From positions 1 to 64,000 of the forward strand of contig SVKU01000010.1 of NCBI GenBank assembly GCA_015068245.1: DNA of 64,000 nt, given 5' to 3'. This document shows, piece by piece, positions 34,924-44,152 of this stretch. Source of the DNA: Oscillospiraceae bacterium. Its GTDB lineage: Bacteria; Bacillota; Clostridia; Oscillospirales; Oscillospiraceae. Below the pieces are notes generated by a model that worked only from the letters and a program-made list of their open reading frames with translations, had not been told where the DNA came from and made no database searches. A program made the position numbers and the translations under genes. Each line of letters starts with the position of its first letter. The first letter of the stretch is position 1.

Positions 34924-34989
34924 ATTACTTGAACGTAATGACAGGCAGTCCATTCTGAATTGGATTTATGTTTTTGACCATGATACGCT
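34924..34989 (+). promoter_or_regulatory. LysR-type regulated promoter (set A) of the flavoprotein at 35034
   Basis: Box ATTAC-N6-GTAAT (34924-34939), half-site TGAAT at 34956 (21 bp on), -35 TGGATT (34961-34966), extended -10 TGA-TACGCT (34981-34989). Confidence 0.78.
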
Positions 34990-35033
34990 TAGTATGCAAA
35001 TTTGATAAATTATGAAAATGGAGTGATATTGAA

Positions 35034-36926
35034 ATGAAATACACCATAAGCGATATCTGCTGCGGCTGCTCGTATTGCTACCGTGCCTGCCCAGTTGACG
35101 CGCCTTATTACGACGGTGAACGCAATCATATCGACCTTGAAAAATGCATTTCCTGCGGCAAGTGTGCCGAAGTGTGTCCTCTCGGCGCAATTTATGATGC
35201 AGATGATCCTCCTGCACCTGTTGAGACTCACGAACCTGTTACCCATGAGTGCGATGCGCTTGTTATTGGTGCCGGCGGCTCCGGCATGATTGCCGCCTGC
35301 CGTATTGCAGAGCAGACAGGGAAAAAGGTAATAGTCCTTGAAAAAACCAAAAAGTCCGGATGCGGTGCGCTTCATGTTGCAGGCCCCGTTTCCGTTGCCG
35401 ACTCCAAATGGGCCCTGGACAAGGGTGCCGAAAAGGTTTTGCCCAAGCACGTTGACAAAGTCGTCAGCAGCTCCAACGGCGAACTTGACCGCAAGCTTTC
35501 CGAAAACACCCTGTATGCCCTTCCCAAATTCTTCGACTGGCTGTGTACTTTTGCTCCTGTGGAAGAAAAGTTCGTTCTTCGTGAGGGCGGCAAGAAGGGC
35601 AGTCCAGGTGCTCCTCCGGGAGGCGATATGCCCGCAATGCCCGGAGCACCTGGTGGAGGTCCCGGCGACCCCGGCGGTATGCCCGAGGGTATGCCCGAAA
35701 TGATGGAAATGCCTGCTCCCGGCGGTGGCGGCAGAGGTCCCGAAGAAGCTGCATGGGTGGTGGATACCAAGTCTTTGCGTCCCGATTCCCACGCCTTCCA
35801 TAATGCCGGCCAGTTCATAATGGAAAACCTGTTTGATTATGCCAAAAATCTGGGCGTTGTCATACTGCAGGAAACTGCAGCTCAGGACTTTATTCTTGGT
35901 GATAACGGCGATGTCGTGGGTGTCAAAGCTCAGGATCCCGGCGGTGAAGTCATTGTTAAAAGCGGCTGCACTCTGGTGGCTGCGGGCAACCTGCTGCTGG
36001 GCAACATCGTCAAGAAAATCAACCCCGAATTTGCCGCAGGCTTCCAGCCCAGATATGTCCACACCAGCAAGGTGTTCACCGGTGACGGTGCCGAAATGTG
36101 CGAACGTGCAGGTATCCCCATCGATTATGACAATATCTATATTTCAATTACAGGTTCCCTTGTTATGCCCTGTGATGCCCTGACCGTTGAATATGCGGAA
36201 GCTACCGGCAAAAAACCCATGATGCCCACAGATCTGAGAAACCACGCAAACCGCCCTGAGGCTCTTCTTGTAAACCTCAACGGTGAACGCTGGGTAAATG
36301 AGCAGAAGGGCGGTTCTTCCATTCCTCTGCAGCTGAAACAGCCCCAGTGCGTGTCCTATACTGTCATGGACAACAAAACCATGCGTATGAAGCCCAAGGC
36401 AGCCAAGCCCTATATTGGTGACGACGGCAAGATGGTAATGCCCATGATGCCTATGGAATTTGGTGCCGAATGGAACGAAGAAAACATTCAGTGGCTTGGC
36501 AGCCTCAAGGGTGGCCATCTGTGTATTGCCGACACCATTGAAGAACTGGCCGAAAAAATAGGTCTGCCCGTCGAAACCTTCAAGTCGACCGTAGAACGCT
36601 ACAATGAACTGTGCGCCAAGGGTGTTGACGAAGACATGGGCAAGGATCCCGAATACCTGCTGCCTCTGGAAGAAGCCCCCTTCTATGGCGTAAAGACCTT
36701 CCTGATGAGCGACGGTGCCTCCGGCGGCATGTTCATTGACGAAAACTGCCGTGTCAAGGGCAAGGACGGCAAGGTTATGAAAGGCCTGTATGCTTCCGGT
36801 GACAACACCTCCGGCAACATCCTCAACAAGAACGGCGAACGAGTCTGGATAATGAACGAATACAACTGGGCCATTTGCTCCGGCTGGGTAGCAGGCGAAG
36901 CAATGATCGACCAGTTAGGCAAATAA
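35034..36926 (+). CDS. Ferredoxin-FAD reductase (FAD_binding_2), CYRAC subgroup, GPM insert
   Basis: 630 residues, paralogue of the protein at 29673 with the same order: Cys9/12/15/19 in [12 protein letters not shown], Cys38/41/44/48, [20 protein letters not shown] (66-85), a Gly/Pro/Met insertion at 185-238, [21 protein letters not shown] and GLYASGDNTSGNIL. The two differ most in the insertion, which here is Pro/Met/Glu-rich (GGMPEGMPEMMEMPAPGGG) rather than a regular GMP repeat. The cores remain alignable end to end, so the inserts evolve much faster than the enzyme. Transcribed alone between a set-A promoter and a bidirectional terminator. Confidence 0.88.
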   Translation: MKYTISDICCGCSYCYRACPVDAPYYDGERNHIDLEKCISCGKCAEVCPLGAIYDADDPPAPVETHEPVTHECDALVIGAGGSGMIAACRIAEQTGKKVIVLEKTKKSGCGALHVAGPVSVADSKWALDKGAEKVLPKHVDKVVSSSNGELDRKLSENTLYALPKFFDWLCTFAPVEEKFVLREGGKKGSPGAPPGGDMPAMPGAPGGGPGDPGGMPEGMPEMMEMPAPGGGGRGPEEAAWVVDTKSLRPDSHAFHNAGQFIMENLFDYAKNLGVVILQETAAQDFILGDNGDVVGVKAQDPGGEVIVKSGCTLVAAGNLLLGNIVKKINPEFAAGFQPRYVHTSKVFTGDGAEMCERAGIPIDYDNIYISITGSLVMPCDALTVEYAEATGKKPMMPTDLRNHANRPEALLVNLNGERWVNEQKGGSSIPLQLKQPQCVSYTVMDNKTMRMKPKAAKPYIGDDGKMVMPMMPMEFGAEWNEENIQWLGSLKGGHLCIADTIEELAEKIGLPVETFKSTVERYNELCAKGVDEDMGKDPEYLLPLEEAPFYGVKTFLMSDGASGGMFIDENCRVKGKDGKVMKGLYASGDNTSGNILNKNGERVWIMNEYNWAICSGWVAGEAMIDQLGK

Positions 36927-36938
36927 TACGAACAATAA

Positions 36939-36972
36939 AAAACTCTCCGGTTGTTTAACCGGAGAGTTTTGC
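36939..36972. terminator. Bidirectional terminator
   Basis: AAAACTCTCCGGTT / AACCGGAGAGTTTT perfect stem with GTTT loop; U-rich exits in both directions between convergent genes. Confidence 0.93.
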
Positions 36973-36977
36973 TGTAT

Positions 36978-38714
36978 TTACCATATGGAGCCATAGTCGG
37001 TGTTGCCGAATTTCTTTTCCCAACCACGCTCATATACTGCCTGCTTAACGTTAATGCATTCCTGCAGACCGAGTCCGTAGAGCTGATCCACATAAGCGTC
37101 CCATTCGGCGTCGATGTCGGTTTCGCCGGTGATGACACCAAGAACAAAACCGGCAACATAGGTTTCAACGTCACTGATGTGAGCATTGTAGATGGTTGTT
37201 TCTTCGTCGGTGAAAGTACCGGAAACCACAACGGCGTACTGGCCGTCGGTGTTGGGGTCGTTGTTCCACATTTCCATGGCCTGAAGACCAACAGCATCCA
37301 CAGTCGCGCTCAACTGACGGGAATCGTCGTAAAGGGAGGGCAGGCCGGGCAGAACGTAGGTGATGATCATCATCTGGAAGGGCGCGTCGCCTGTGGTCAT
37401 TGCCTCTGTCCACTGGGGCTTGCCGTTGTCGTCTATGTAATAGCTTTTGCCTTCCATGCCATAATTGCAGTACAGCTGACCCTCTTCGGTGTACAGCCAG
37501 TCAAGGTATTTGACAAGGGTTTCAACATTTTCGCACTGAGTGGAGATACAGAAACCAATAGCTGCGCTTGAAATATCGCTGTACATATGCAACGTTTGAT
37601 CCTTTTCGCGGCGGGTCAAAGGTATTCCGCAGGCTTCAAAGTTTTCGTAGTTTTTGTTGTTCTGGGTTATGTAGTTGGCGTTGTCCCAAACGAGACCGTA
37701 TTTGTTGCCCACAAACTGGTTGTTGCCGTCACCGCCGTCGAGACTGTAGAAATCGGGATGCAGCAGGCCGTCCGCATACCATTTTGCAATAAGGCGAATG
37801 TATTCCCTGAAATCTTCCTGAGTGTAGGCGCTTATTATCTGACCGTCTTTCTGATAGAAATGACTGCCGCTGGTGTTGATATCCCAGGCAGGCAGGTCGT
37901 AGCCTGCGGCAAAGGTGCCGTCGGGGCTGATGGATTTCATGAAGTAGAATGCGCCGTCCAGATCGTACTCCGTCATAAAAGCTTTGCCTACTTCGTACAG
38001 CTCGTCATAGGTTTCGGGTATCTCCAGACCCAGCTCATCAAGCCAGTCTTTACGTATTATGGGACCCCTTGCCTGCTTGTCGTTATGAGTGATGGAGGAG
38101 AGACCCAGCATCTGACCGTCGTCGTTGAGCAGGTCAAGCTCGATATTCAAGTCAGTGATGAGTTTTTTATAAGCGGGCATATCGTTGTCGATATAATCCT
38201 TCATATCGATGATAACTTCGTCATAGAACGCCTGTTCCGCACCACCGGAGTAGCGGGAGGGCAGACCGGAAATCATGTCGGGATAGTCTCCGGAAGCAAT
38301 CATCAGGTTGAAGCGTTCTGTTATGGCGGTGGCGTCAATACACATATATTCAATTTCCACGCCCGTCAGCTCAGCCACGTACATGGATACCTCTGCTGTA
38401 TTGAAGTCACCTTCGGCTCCAAGGTAAGGAGCCATGAAGCCGGGAGCCGCTTCACACCAGAGAGTATAGGAATATCCGTCGGTAGAAAGGGGAAGCTCGT
38501 AAACTACCGGGCCGGCCTCCTCCACGGGAATTTCTTCAGCGGGAGCTTCTTCGAGTGGCGGAGCTTCAGATTCTTCAACAACGGCGGCTTCTTCCGAAAC
38601 GGCCGGAGCTTCAGACTCAATCACTGCCGGTTCCTCTGCCTTTTCTGCGCATCCGGCAAGGAGCGCAAACAGCATAATGGCCGCAAGAACAATTGCGGTA
38701 ATTCGTTTTTTCAT
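36978..38714 (-). CDS. Extracellular solute-binding lipoprotein (SBP family 1)
   Basis: 578 residues, AAAGGAGG upstream of the ATG. Signal peptide MKKRITAIVLAAIMLFALLAGC with lipidated Cys22, then an unusually long Glu/Ala/Pro linker to about residue 68. The binding domain carries FNLMIASGDYPDMISG, an aromatic-rich middle (YNQNNKNYENFEACGIPLT-like) and YLDWLYTEEGQLYCNYGMEGKSYYID. Unlike the others here it ends in an aromatic tail (GWEKKFGNTDYGSIW). It is divergent from the binding protein at 38902 and shares one set-A box with it. Single gene, no transporter. Confidence 0.87.
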   Translation of the reverse strand: MKKRITAIVLAAIMLFALLAGCAEKAEEPAVIESEAPAVSEEAAVVEESEAPPLEEAPAEEIPVEEAGPVVYELPLSTDGYSYTLWCEAAPGFMAPYLGAEGDFNTAEVSMYVAELTGVEIEYMCIDATAITERFNLMIASGDYPDMISGLPSRYSGGAEQAFYDEVIIDMKDYIDNDMPAYKKLITDLNIELDLLNDDGQMLGLSSITHNDKQARGPIIRKDWLDELGLEIPETYDELYEVGKAFMTEYDLDGAFYFMKSISPDGTFAAGYDLPAWDINTSGSHFYQKDGQIISAYTQEDFREYIRLIAKWYADGLLHPDFYSLDGGDGNNQFVGNKYGLVWDNANYITQNNKNYENFEACGIPLTRREKDQTLHMYSDISSAAIGFCISTQCENVETLVKYLDWLYTEEGQLYCNYGMEGKSYYIDDNGKPQWTEAMTTGDAPFQMMIITYVLPGLPSLYDDSRQLSATVDAVGLQAMEMWNNDPNTDGQYAVVVSGTFTDEETTIYNAHISDVETYVAGFVLGVITGETDIDAEWDAYVDQLYGLGLQECINVKQAVYERGWEKKFGNTDYGSIW

Positions 38715-38756
38715 ATTGAACCTCCTTTAATTTTTTTGGATTCTTTGTCCAATATC

Positions 38757-38821
38757 ATCCTAACATCATCAAAAGTTTAAAACAAATTCCTGTTCCGACG
38801 ACGATATTCCATTTGCGGAAT
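38757..38821 (-). promoter_or_regulatory. LysR-type regulated promoter (set A) of the binding protein at 36978
   Basis: Minus strand: shared box ATTCC-N6-GGAAT (38821-38806), half-site GGAAT 20 bp on (38790-38786), -35 TTGTTT (38785-38780), extended -10 TGT-TAGGAT (38765-38757). Confidence 0.85.
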
Positions 38822-38870
38822 GGGGTGGGCAAATTCGGAATTTGTTTATTGAACGCTCAGATGGTAACCT
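38806..38870 (+). promoter_or_regulatory. LysR-type regulated promoter (set A) of the 38902-45007 operon
   Basis: Same box read the other way, half-site GGAAT at 38837 (20 bp on), -35 TTGTTT (38842-38847), extended -10 TGG-TAACCT (38862-38870). One palindrome thus serves two divergent promoters with mirror geometry. Confidence 0.85.
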
Positions 38871-38901
38871 TGAGTTATAAAACAATGAAAGGATGAAAGA
38901 G

Positions 38902-40704
38902 ATGAAAAAGCTTATATGCCTTATCCTTGCGCTGACCATGCTGGCAGCTGTTTTGGCCGGCTGCGGTACCAAAGAAGAAACTTCCGAACCGGAAACCGCT
39001 GCTCCTGAGGTTGAAAGCAGCTCTGCGGCAAAGGAACCTGCTGCAGAGGAAAACGCTGCCGGTCCTGCTTCCATTGAATACCCCATTGCCGATGGCGATC
39101 AGGTGCTCACTCTTTGGACTGACTTTCAGGAAGAGGATTATCTTAAATCCCAGAACGACTTTCCCATCATGCCTGCCATGAGAGAGGCTACCGGCATTGA
39201 CTTTCAGTTCATCGAGGTCAGCAAAAGCGCTGCTTCCGAACAGTTCAACCTGATGATAGCTTCCGGCGAATGGCCCGATATGTTCAACCCCGTTGAGCGT
39301 TACTCGGGCGGTGCGGAACAGGCTTATGAAGATGAAGTCATCATCAACATGACCGACCTTCTGGAAGCCAACGCTCCCGATTACTGGGGGTACGTTGAGC
39401 AGCTCAGCGAAAATGACTATACCAGTCTGCTGACCACCACCAACGAGGGCGAAGACATCATGCTCTATATGAGCTCCATCAATGACTGCACCTATACCAG
39501 CCGCGGTAACGTGTGCCGTGGCGACTGGCTTGACGAGCTGGGATATACAACTGAGGATATGCGGTCCCTTGAGGGTCTGACCGAAGTACTCTACGCTGTT
39601 TACAACACCTACGAGCCCGACTATACCCTGCATATCACTTCTTCCGCTCTGGTCAAGAATCTTTATGCTTTTGAAGCTGCTATTCCCGATCTTTCCAGTT
39701 CCTCCAACCTGTCTATCTACCTCAATGACGGAGCTGTTGAATCTGGTTGGACATCCGGCGAATATCGCGACTATCTGGAGTGGCTTATCGGTCTTTATAA
39801 AGATGGAATTGTTTATGAAGACTTCCACACCATTGACTGGGCCATGAATGAAACCCTTGCTCACATCGCAAACGGCGGCGTGTTTATGTACGAAACCGGC
39901 AACGACGTTGTGGACGATGTTAAGCTTTATGCCGACGAAGAAAATGCCGACATCTACATGGAACCTATGTATGGCATTTTTGACGAAGATACCACAGCCA
40001 ACGAATTCGGCTCTGAGACCTCTCTGCTGGGCTTTGCCAAAATGGCGGTTACCACCACCTGCGAAATTCCCGAGCTTGCCATTCAGTACATGAACTTCTT
40101 CTTTACCGAAAAGGGCATCATGATGGCCAACTACGGCACCGAGGGCGAGTCCTACGTTCTTAACGAAAACGGTGAGCCCGAATTTACCGACCTTATTCTG
40201 AACAACCCGGTCATTACCAATGTTCAGGGCGCAAACAAGAACTATGCGGCCGCTTATCTGATTTGGTACAACCACCAGATGAAGCTGTTCTCAACCTTTG
40301 GCGGCACCTCCGCCCACTGTGTTGAGGTCTGGTCGTCTGAAGAGTTCAGCACCGAAAGCACCTATCCAGGAACCCTTGGTCTTACCACCGAGGAATCCGA
40401 CTCCATCATCAACAAGCTCACTGACTGCTGTGCCTGCGCACAGGAACGTATTCTGAAATTCATCACCGGTTCCATGGAACTGAACGATGATACTTGGGCA
40501 GAATACGTTGCCGATATGGAACAACTGGGCATCCGGGAATGCCTAGACGTTTACCAGAACGCTTACGAAGAATATCTGGCAGGCGAACGCAAGGCCGGCG
40601 GCGGTATGCCTATGGGCGGCGGCCCCATGGGTGGTCCCATGGGCGGCCCTGCAGGCGGTGCGGAAGGTGAAGACGGCGAAAGACCCGAACCTCCTCCTAT
40701 GTAA
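38902..40704 (+). CDS. Extracellular solute-binding lipoprotein with Gly/Pro/Met tail
   Basis: 600 residues from the ATG at 38902 (AAAGG 9 nt upstream; the ATG at 38893 overlaps that site). Signal peptide MKKLICLILALTMLAAVLAGC, acidic linker, binding domain with FNLMIASGEWPDMFN and YMNFFFTEKGIMMANYGTEGESY. The last ~40 residues are a Gly/Met/Pro tail (GGGMPMGGGPMGGPMGGPAGG, then acidic and PEPPPM), the only binding protein here with this composition; the tag is therefore present on an exported protein too. First gene of an all-extracytoplasmic operon: foldase-like, two secreted SnoaL proteins and a lipoprotein. Confidence 0.87.
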   Translation: MKKLICLILALTMLAAVLAGCGTKEETSEPETAAPEVESSSAAKEPAAEENAAGPASIEYPIADGDQVLTLWTDFQEEDYLKSQNDFPIMPAMREATGIDFQFIEVSKSAASEQFNLMIASGEWPDMFNPVERYSGGAEQAYEDEVIINMTDLLEANAPDYWGYVEQLSENDYTSLLTTTNEGEDIMLYMSSINDCTYTSRGNVCRGDWLDELGYTTEDMRSLEGLTEVLYAVYNTYEPDYTLHITSSALVKNLYAFEAAIPDLSSSSNLSIYLNDGAVESGWTSGEYRDYLEWLIGLYKDGIVYEDFHTIDWAMNETLAHIANGGVFMYETGNDVVDDVKLYADEENADIYMEPMYGIFDEDTTANEFGSETSLLGFAKMAVTTTCEIPELAIQYMNFFFTEKGIMMANYGTEGESYVLNENGEPEFTDLILNNPVITNVQGANKNYAAAYLIWYNHQMKLFSTFGGTSAHCVEVWSSEEFSTESTYPGTLGLTTEESDSIINKLTDCCACAQERILKFITGSMELNDDTWAEYVADMEQLGIRECLDVYQNAYEEYLAGERKAGGGMPMGGGPMGGPMGGPAGGAEGEDGERPEPPPM

Positions 40705-40707
40705 GCC

Positions 40708-41880
40708 ATGGCGAAAGTAAATAAAACCGAAAAGCAGGCCCACAAAGCAGCAAAGAAAGAGAAAAAGAGAAAGCTGTACAGAATTGCCAATGCGGCTGTT
40801 GCACTGGTTTTGGTGGCTGCTGTGGGAGCGGCTGTTTATCTGAACTCCGATTACCGCAAGGGCAAAACCACCGTCATGACCGTGGGCGGCGAAAATATCG
40901 CCGCCCGAGAGATCAACTATTTCTTCCGTGACAGCTACGATGATTTCCGTTCGGCGTATTCCGATTACCTTGAGGATCATCAGGTCATAGACGACAGCCT
41001 TTCGTTGGATAAACAGGAGTATTCCGAGGGCTATTCCTGGGCGCAGTTTATCTACGACGCAAGCAAAACTACGATCATTCGGACGTGTGTGATATATGCG
41101 GATGCTGTCAAAGGAGGATTGAAACTAACAGATGAAGGAAGGAAGGCTGTGGATGAGCAGATAGAAATGCTCAGTGGCTATGCCGAAAAGAACAACGTGA
41201 GTCTGGACGCTTTTATCAGAAGTTTTTATGGCGACTACGCTGATGCAAAAAGCTATCGGGAGTATCTTGAAATAAAGGAAACTGCCGAATCCTATTCCGT
41301 AAACAAGTACAATCAGGCAGAGTTTTCTGATGAAGAGCTTGATGCATATTTTGAAGAAAACTACCCGGATACAGGAAATGAATATGATTATCTCACAGTA
41401 AATTGCAGAGCCATATTTTTGAAATACGACAGCACCATCGACCCTCTGACAGGACGGTACAAGTTTTCTGATGAGTCCGTAGCCTCCCGGAAAAAGACGG
41501 CAGAGGATATCTGCGACCTGTATATGGATGGAGAGCAAACGGAAGAGAGTTTTATAAAGTTTGTTCGCCTTTATTCGGAAAATGGTTCTCTGAAAGATGG
41601 TCTGTATGAGAACCTGATGAAAGATGACGAAAACGTTGAATTGTCGGTAAAGCAGTGGGCCTTTGACGAATTGAGGCGGTCCGGAGAAGTGGGCATAGTG
41701 GAAGCTGAATACGGCGTGTACGTCATGTACTGGTCGGGAAAAGACATTTCCGCAAAGCACCATACAGCCCTGACCGAGCTGCGAAACGAAGCCTGGAACC
41801 AATGGTATGCCGGGCTTGAAGCTGCCGCTGCCGTTACGGAAAACGGAGACGTGATCAAATTCCTGCACTGCGAACCATGA
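40708..41880 (+). CDS. Membrane-anchored PrsA/SurA-like foldase (probable)
   Basis: 390 residues: a Lys-rich cytoplasmic N-terminus, one transmembrane helix (about 26-45, IANAAVALVLVAAVGAAVYL) and an extracytoplasmic helical domain resembling the SurA/PrsA N-terminal chaperone region (VMTVGGENIAAREINYFF...). A possible rotamase-like segment lies around ILKYDSTIDPLTGRYKFSDESVASRKKTAEDI, but the active-site signature is degenerate. PrsA-type proteins help exported proteins fold outside the membrane. It starts 4 bp after the binding-protein stop codon and precedes two exported SnoaL genes, so it may be their dedicated folding factor. Family assignment is moderate. Confidence 0.6.
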   Translation: MAKVNKTEKQAHKAAKKEKKRKLYRIANAAVALVLVAAVGAAVYLNSDYRKGKTTVMTVGGENIAAREINYFFRDSYDDFRSAYSDYLEDHQVIDDSLSLDKQEYSEGYSWAQFIYDASKTTIIRTCVIYADAVKGGLKLTDEGRKAVDEQIEMLSGYAEKNNVSLDAFIRSFYGDYADAKSYREYLEIKETAESYSVNKYNQAEFSDEELDAYFEENYPDTGNEYDYLTVNCRAIFLKYDSTIDPLTGRYKFSDESVASRKKTAEDICDLYMDGEQTEESFIKFVRLYSENGSLKDGLYENLMKDDENVELSVKQWAFDELRRSGEVGIVEAEYGVYVMYWSGKDISAKHHTALTELRNEAWNQWYAGLEAAAAVTENGDVIKFLHCEP

Positions 41881-41948
41881 AACGGTATTTTGTTGCCGCA
41901 AAGCATGAGCTTGAGGCAATGGAATAAAAATTGAAGGAGGAAAGTCAA

Positions 41949-42935
41949 ATGAAGAGAACTATTAGCATGCTTTTGACCATCGGTATGGTTGTCACACTGA
42001 TGCTGAGCGTAACAATGCCCGCATCTGCTGCTGATGACGGCATGGTGGTCACGGGCTCCGGTACGTTTACTGTGGAGGAAGCGGTGGAACGTGCGCTTGC
42101 TTACGAAGAATGCCAGAATCTGGCAGGCAAGCACGAATTCTACCACACTGCTTTGGAACACAGAGCGGAACTGGACAACATCTGGGTCAACGAAGAACCC
42201 TGGACGGACACCATGAGCTGGACAAACAACACACAGTTCTGTTATGGAAAGGAAAACGTCTACGGCTTCTATTGCGGAGTTGAAGACGAGGTTGTCAACT
42301 GGACAAGATCCGCTGCATCCATGGACGACACCGGTACAATTACCGAATCCGAAGAATGGTACGGCACCGGTATCCTGTGGTATCACATGCTCATGAGCCC
42401 CGTAATCGAAGTGGCCCGTGACGGCCAGACAGCCTGCGGTCTATGGCAAAGTTGGGGCACCGTAACTCAGCCTGCCGGAGGCGGCATGGGCGCACAGTGG
42501 ACCTGCGAGGACTACACCATGGTCTTTGCCAAAATGTCCACCGGTGAATGGAAGATTTGGCATCTGCGTACTTTTGTCCATTTCTATACCAACGTAGATA
42601 ACCACTGGTATGAGCAGAATATGGCAACTCAGGGCAACGGTGGCGAAGACGTTCCCGCAGGCGTTGGCGTAATGGCCGACGGTGCAAAGCCCGAAGGAAT
42701 GCCTGCGGATATGGGCGATATGCCTCCTCCCTCCGATATGACGCCTCCCGGAGGAGATATGGCACCTCCCAGCGGGCTGCCTGAAGGAAGCGATACCTAC
42801 GCCGAGATCGGCGAATGGTATGTGGGCTATGACCTGTACCGTGTGCCCAAGCTTATCACCATACCCGAACCCTATGACACCTGGGCAGATATTGAAGACA
42901 CGTTCTATTGGGGTAATCAGCCGGTATATGAATAA
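41949..42935 (+). CDS. Secreted SnoaL/NTF2-like protein
   Basis: 328 residues from the ATG at 41949 (AAGGAGG 8 nt upstream). A classical Sec signal peptide (KRTISMLLTIGMVVTLMLSVTMPASA) with a type-I cleavage site ASA-AD and no lipobox means release from the membrane. The mature N-terminal part is SnoaL-like: AYEECQNLAGKHEFYHTALEHRAELDNIWV, the mid-strand SPVIEVARDGQTACGLWQSWGT, MSTGEWKIWHLRTFVHFY. A Met/Pro/Asp/Gly tract follows (GDMPPPSDMTPPGGDMAPPSG, about 240-275), then an aromatic C-terminal segment. Cytoplasmic NTF2-like enzymes are usual; export of this fold is uncommon. About 50% similar by eye to the next gene. Confidence 0.78.
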   Translation: MKRTISMLLTIGMVVTLMLSVTMPASAADDGMVVTGSGTFTVEEAVERALAYEECQNLAGKHEFYHTALEHRAELDNIWVNEEPWTDTMSWTNNTQFCYGKENVYGFYCGVEDEVVNWTRSAASMDDTGTITESEEWYGTGILWYHMLMSPVIEVARDGQTACGLWQSWGTVTQPAGGGMGAQWTCEDYTMVFAKMSTGEWKIWHLRTFVHFYTNVDNHWYEQNMATQGNGGEDVPAGVGVMADGAKPEGMPADMGDMPPPSDMTPPGGDMAPPSGLPEGSDTYAEIGEWYVGYDLYRVPKLITIPEPYDTWADIEDTFYWGNQPVYE

Positions 42936-42968
42936 AACTAAACCAAAAATCAATGGAAGGGGAAAAAG

Positions 42969-44084
42969 ATGAACAAGAGAAATATAAGTGTTTTGCTTGC
43001 GTTATGCTTGCTTATCTCCCTCATGGTATCCGTTGCCGGCTGCAGCGCCAAAACTGAACCCGAAAGTCAGGTGGCCGAAAGTGCTGCGCCTGCCGAAAGC
43101 AAAGCTCCTGCTGAAAACGAAGCTTCTGCAGAAGAAGAACAGGCAGAAGCTCCTGCAGAACCTGAGCGGGCTCAATACAGCTCGGAAACTGTGGCAGCTG
43201 CCCAGCGTGCGCTGGACTATATCGAGGTTCACAACGTAATCAGCAAGCACGAGTATTATCATACTGCCCTTGACCACAAGGGAGAGATAGAAAACATCTG
43301 GGTCAACGAAGATCCTTGGATGGATACTATGAGCTGGACCAACAACACCCAGAAAATGATAGGTTATGAAGACGTTTACGGTTTCATGGTCACCGATCTG
43401 GAGTCGAATATCGCCATGAGCCTGAAAAGTGCAATGGCCAACGATACCAAGGGTATCATCACCGATTCCGAGGAATGGCTCGGCACAGGTATGTTCTGGT
43501 ATCACATGCTTATGAGTCCCACCATCGAGGTTGCGGGTGACGGTGAGACCGCCAGAGCGATTTTCCAGAGCTGGGGTACCGTAACAGGTCCCATGGGAGA
43601 AATGACCAGCCAGTGGACTATGGAAAGCTACGGTTTCGACTGCGCCAAAATGTCCACCGGTGAATGGAAAATTTGGCATCTTCGCACCTACGTTTATTTC
43701 TACTGCGACACTGACGATCACTGGTATGACATGCAGTCCAATACTGCTGCCAGCGGAGCGGGCTCTGCCAATGCTCCTGCCGGCGTGGGTGTCATGTATG
43801 ACGAAGACGGCAACCAGATTACAGGCCAGACCTATCTGGGCGCACCCGGTGAAATACCCGAGGACATGGAAGGCATGCCTCCTCCCTCCGATATGACACC
43901 TCCCGGCGGTGACATGACTCCTCCCGGAGGCGGACCCGGTGGAGGCGGCGGTGGAGCACCGAGCGGCAGCTTCACAACGGAAACGGGAACATACTTTACG
44001 GGTTTTTCTCTGTATAAAATCGCTGAGTCACCCGAAATACCCGAACCCTATTACACATGGGATGATCTTACCACCAGTTACTAA
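42969..44084 (+). CDS. SnoaL/NTF2-like lipoprotein
   Basis: 371 residues. Signal peptide with lipobox VAGC (Cys25), then a ~40-residue Ala/Pro/Glu linker identical in style to those of the binding proteins. The SnoaL domain shares strings with the upstream gene: SKHEYYHTALDHKGEIENIWVNEDPWMDTMSWTNNTQ, WYHMLMSPTIEVAGDGETARAIFQSWGTVTGP, KMSTGEWKIWHLRTY. The C-terminal tract is MPPPSDMTPPGGDMTPPGGGPGGGGGG. One exported protein is free and the other membrane-tethered, so they could pair at the surface, a hypothesis only. Confidence 0.8.
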   Translation: MNKRNISVLLALCLLISLMVSVAGCSAKTEPESQVAESAAPAESKAPAENEASAEEEQAEAPAEPERAQYSSETVAAAQRALDYIEVHNVISKHEYYHTALDHKGEIENIWVNEDPWMDTMSWTNNTQKMIGYEDVYGFMVTDLESNIAMSLKSAMANDTKGIITDSEEWLGTGMFWYHMLMSPTIEVAGDGETARAIFQSWGTVTGPMGEMTSQWTMESYGFDCAKMSTGEWKIWHLRTYVYFYCDTDDHWYDMQSNTAASGAGSANAPAGVGVMYDEDGNQITGQTYLGAPGEIPEDMEGMPPPSDMTPPGGDMTPPGGGPGGGGGGAPSGSFTTETGTYFTGFSLYKIAESPEIPEPYYTWDDLTTSY

Positions 44085-44095
44085 CTAAAAAAGAG

Positions 44096-44125
44096 CGGCG
44101 AAGGTCGGGAAACCGACCTTCGCCG
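44096..44125 (+). other. Strong intercistronic hairpin
   Basis: 13-bp GC-rich stem closed by a GAAA tetraloop, with no U-run after it, between the SnoaL lipoprotein and the next lipoprotein. More likely an mRNA-stability or processing element than a terminator. Confidence 0.6.
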
Positions 44126-44152
44126 TCAGCCGTGAAATTAAGGGAAACAATG

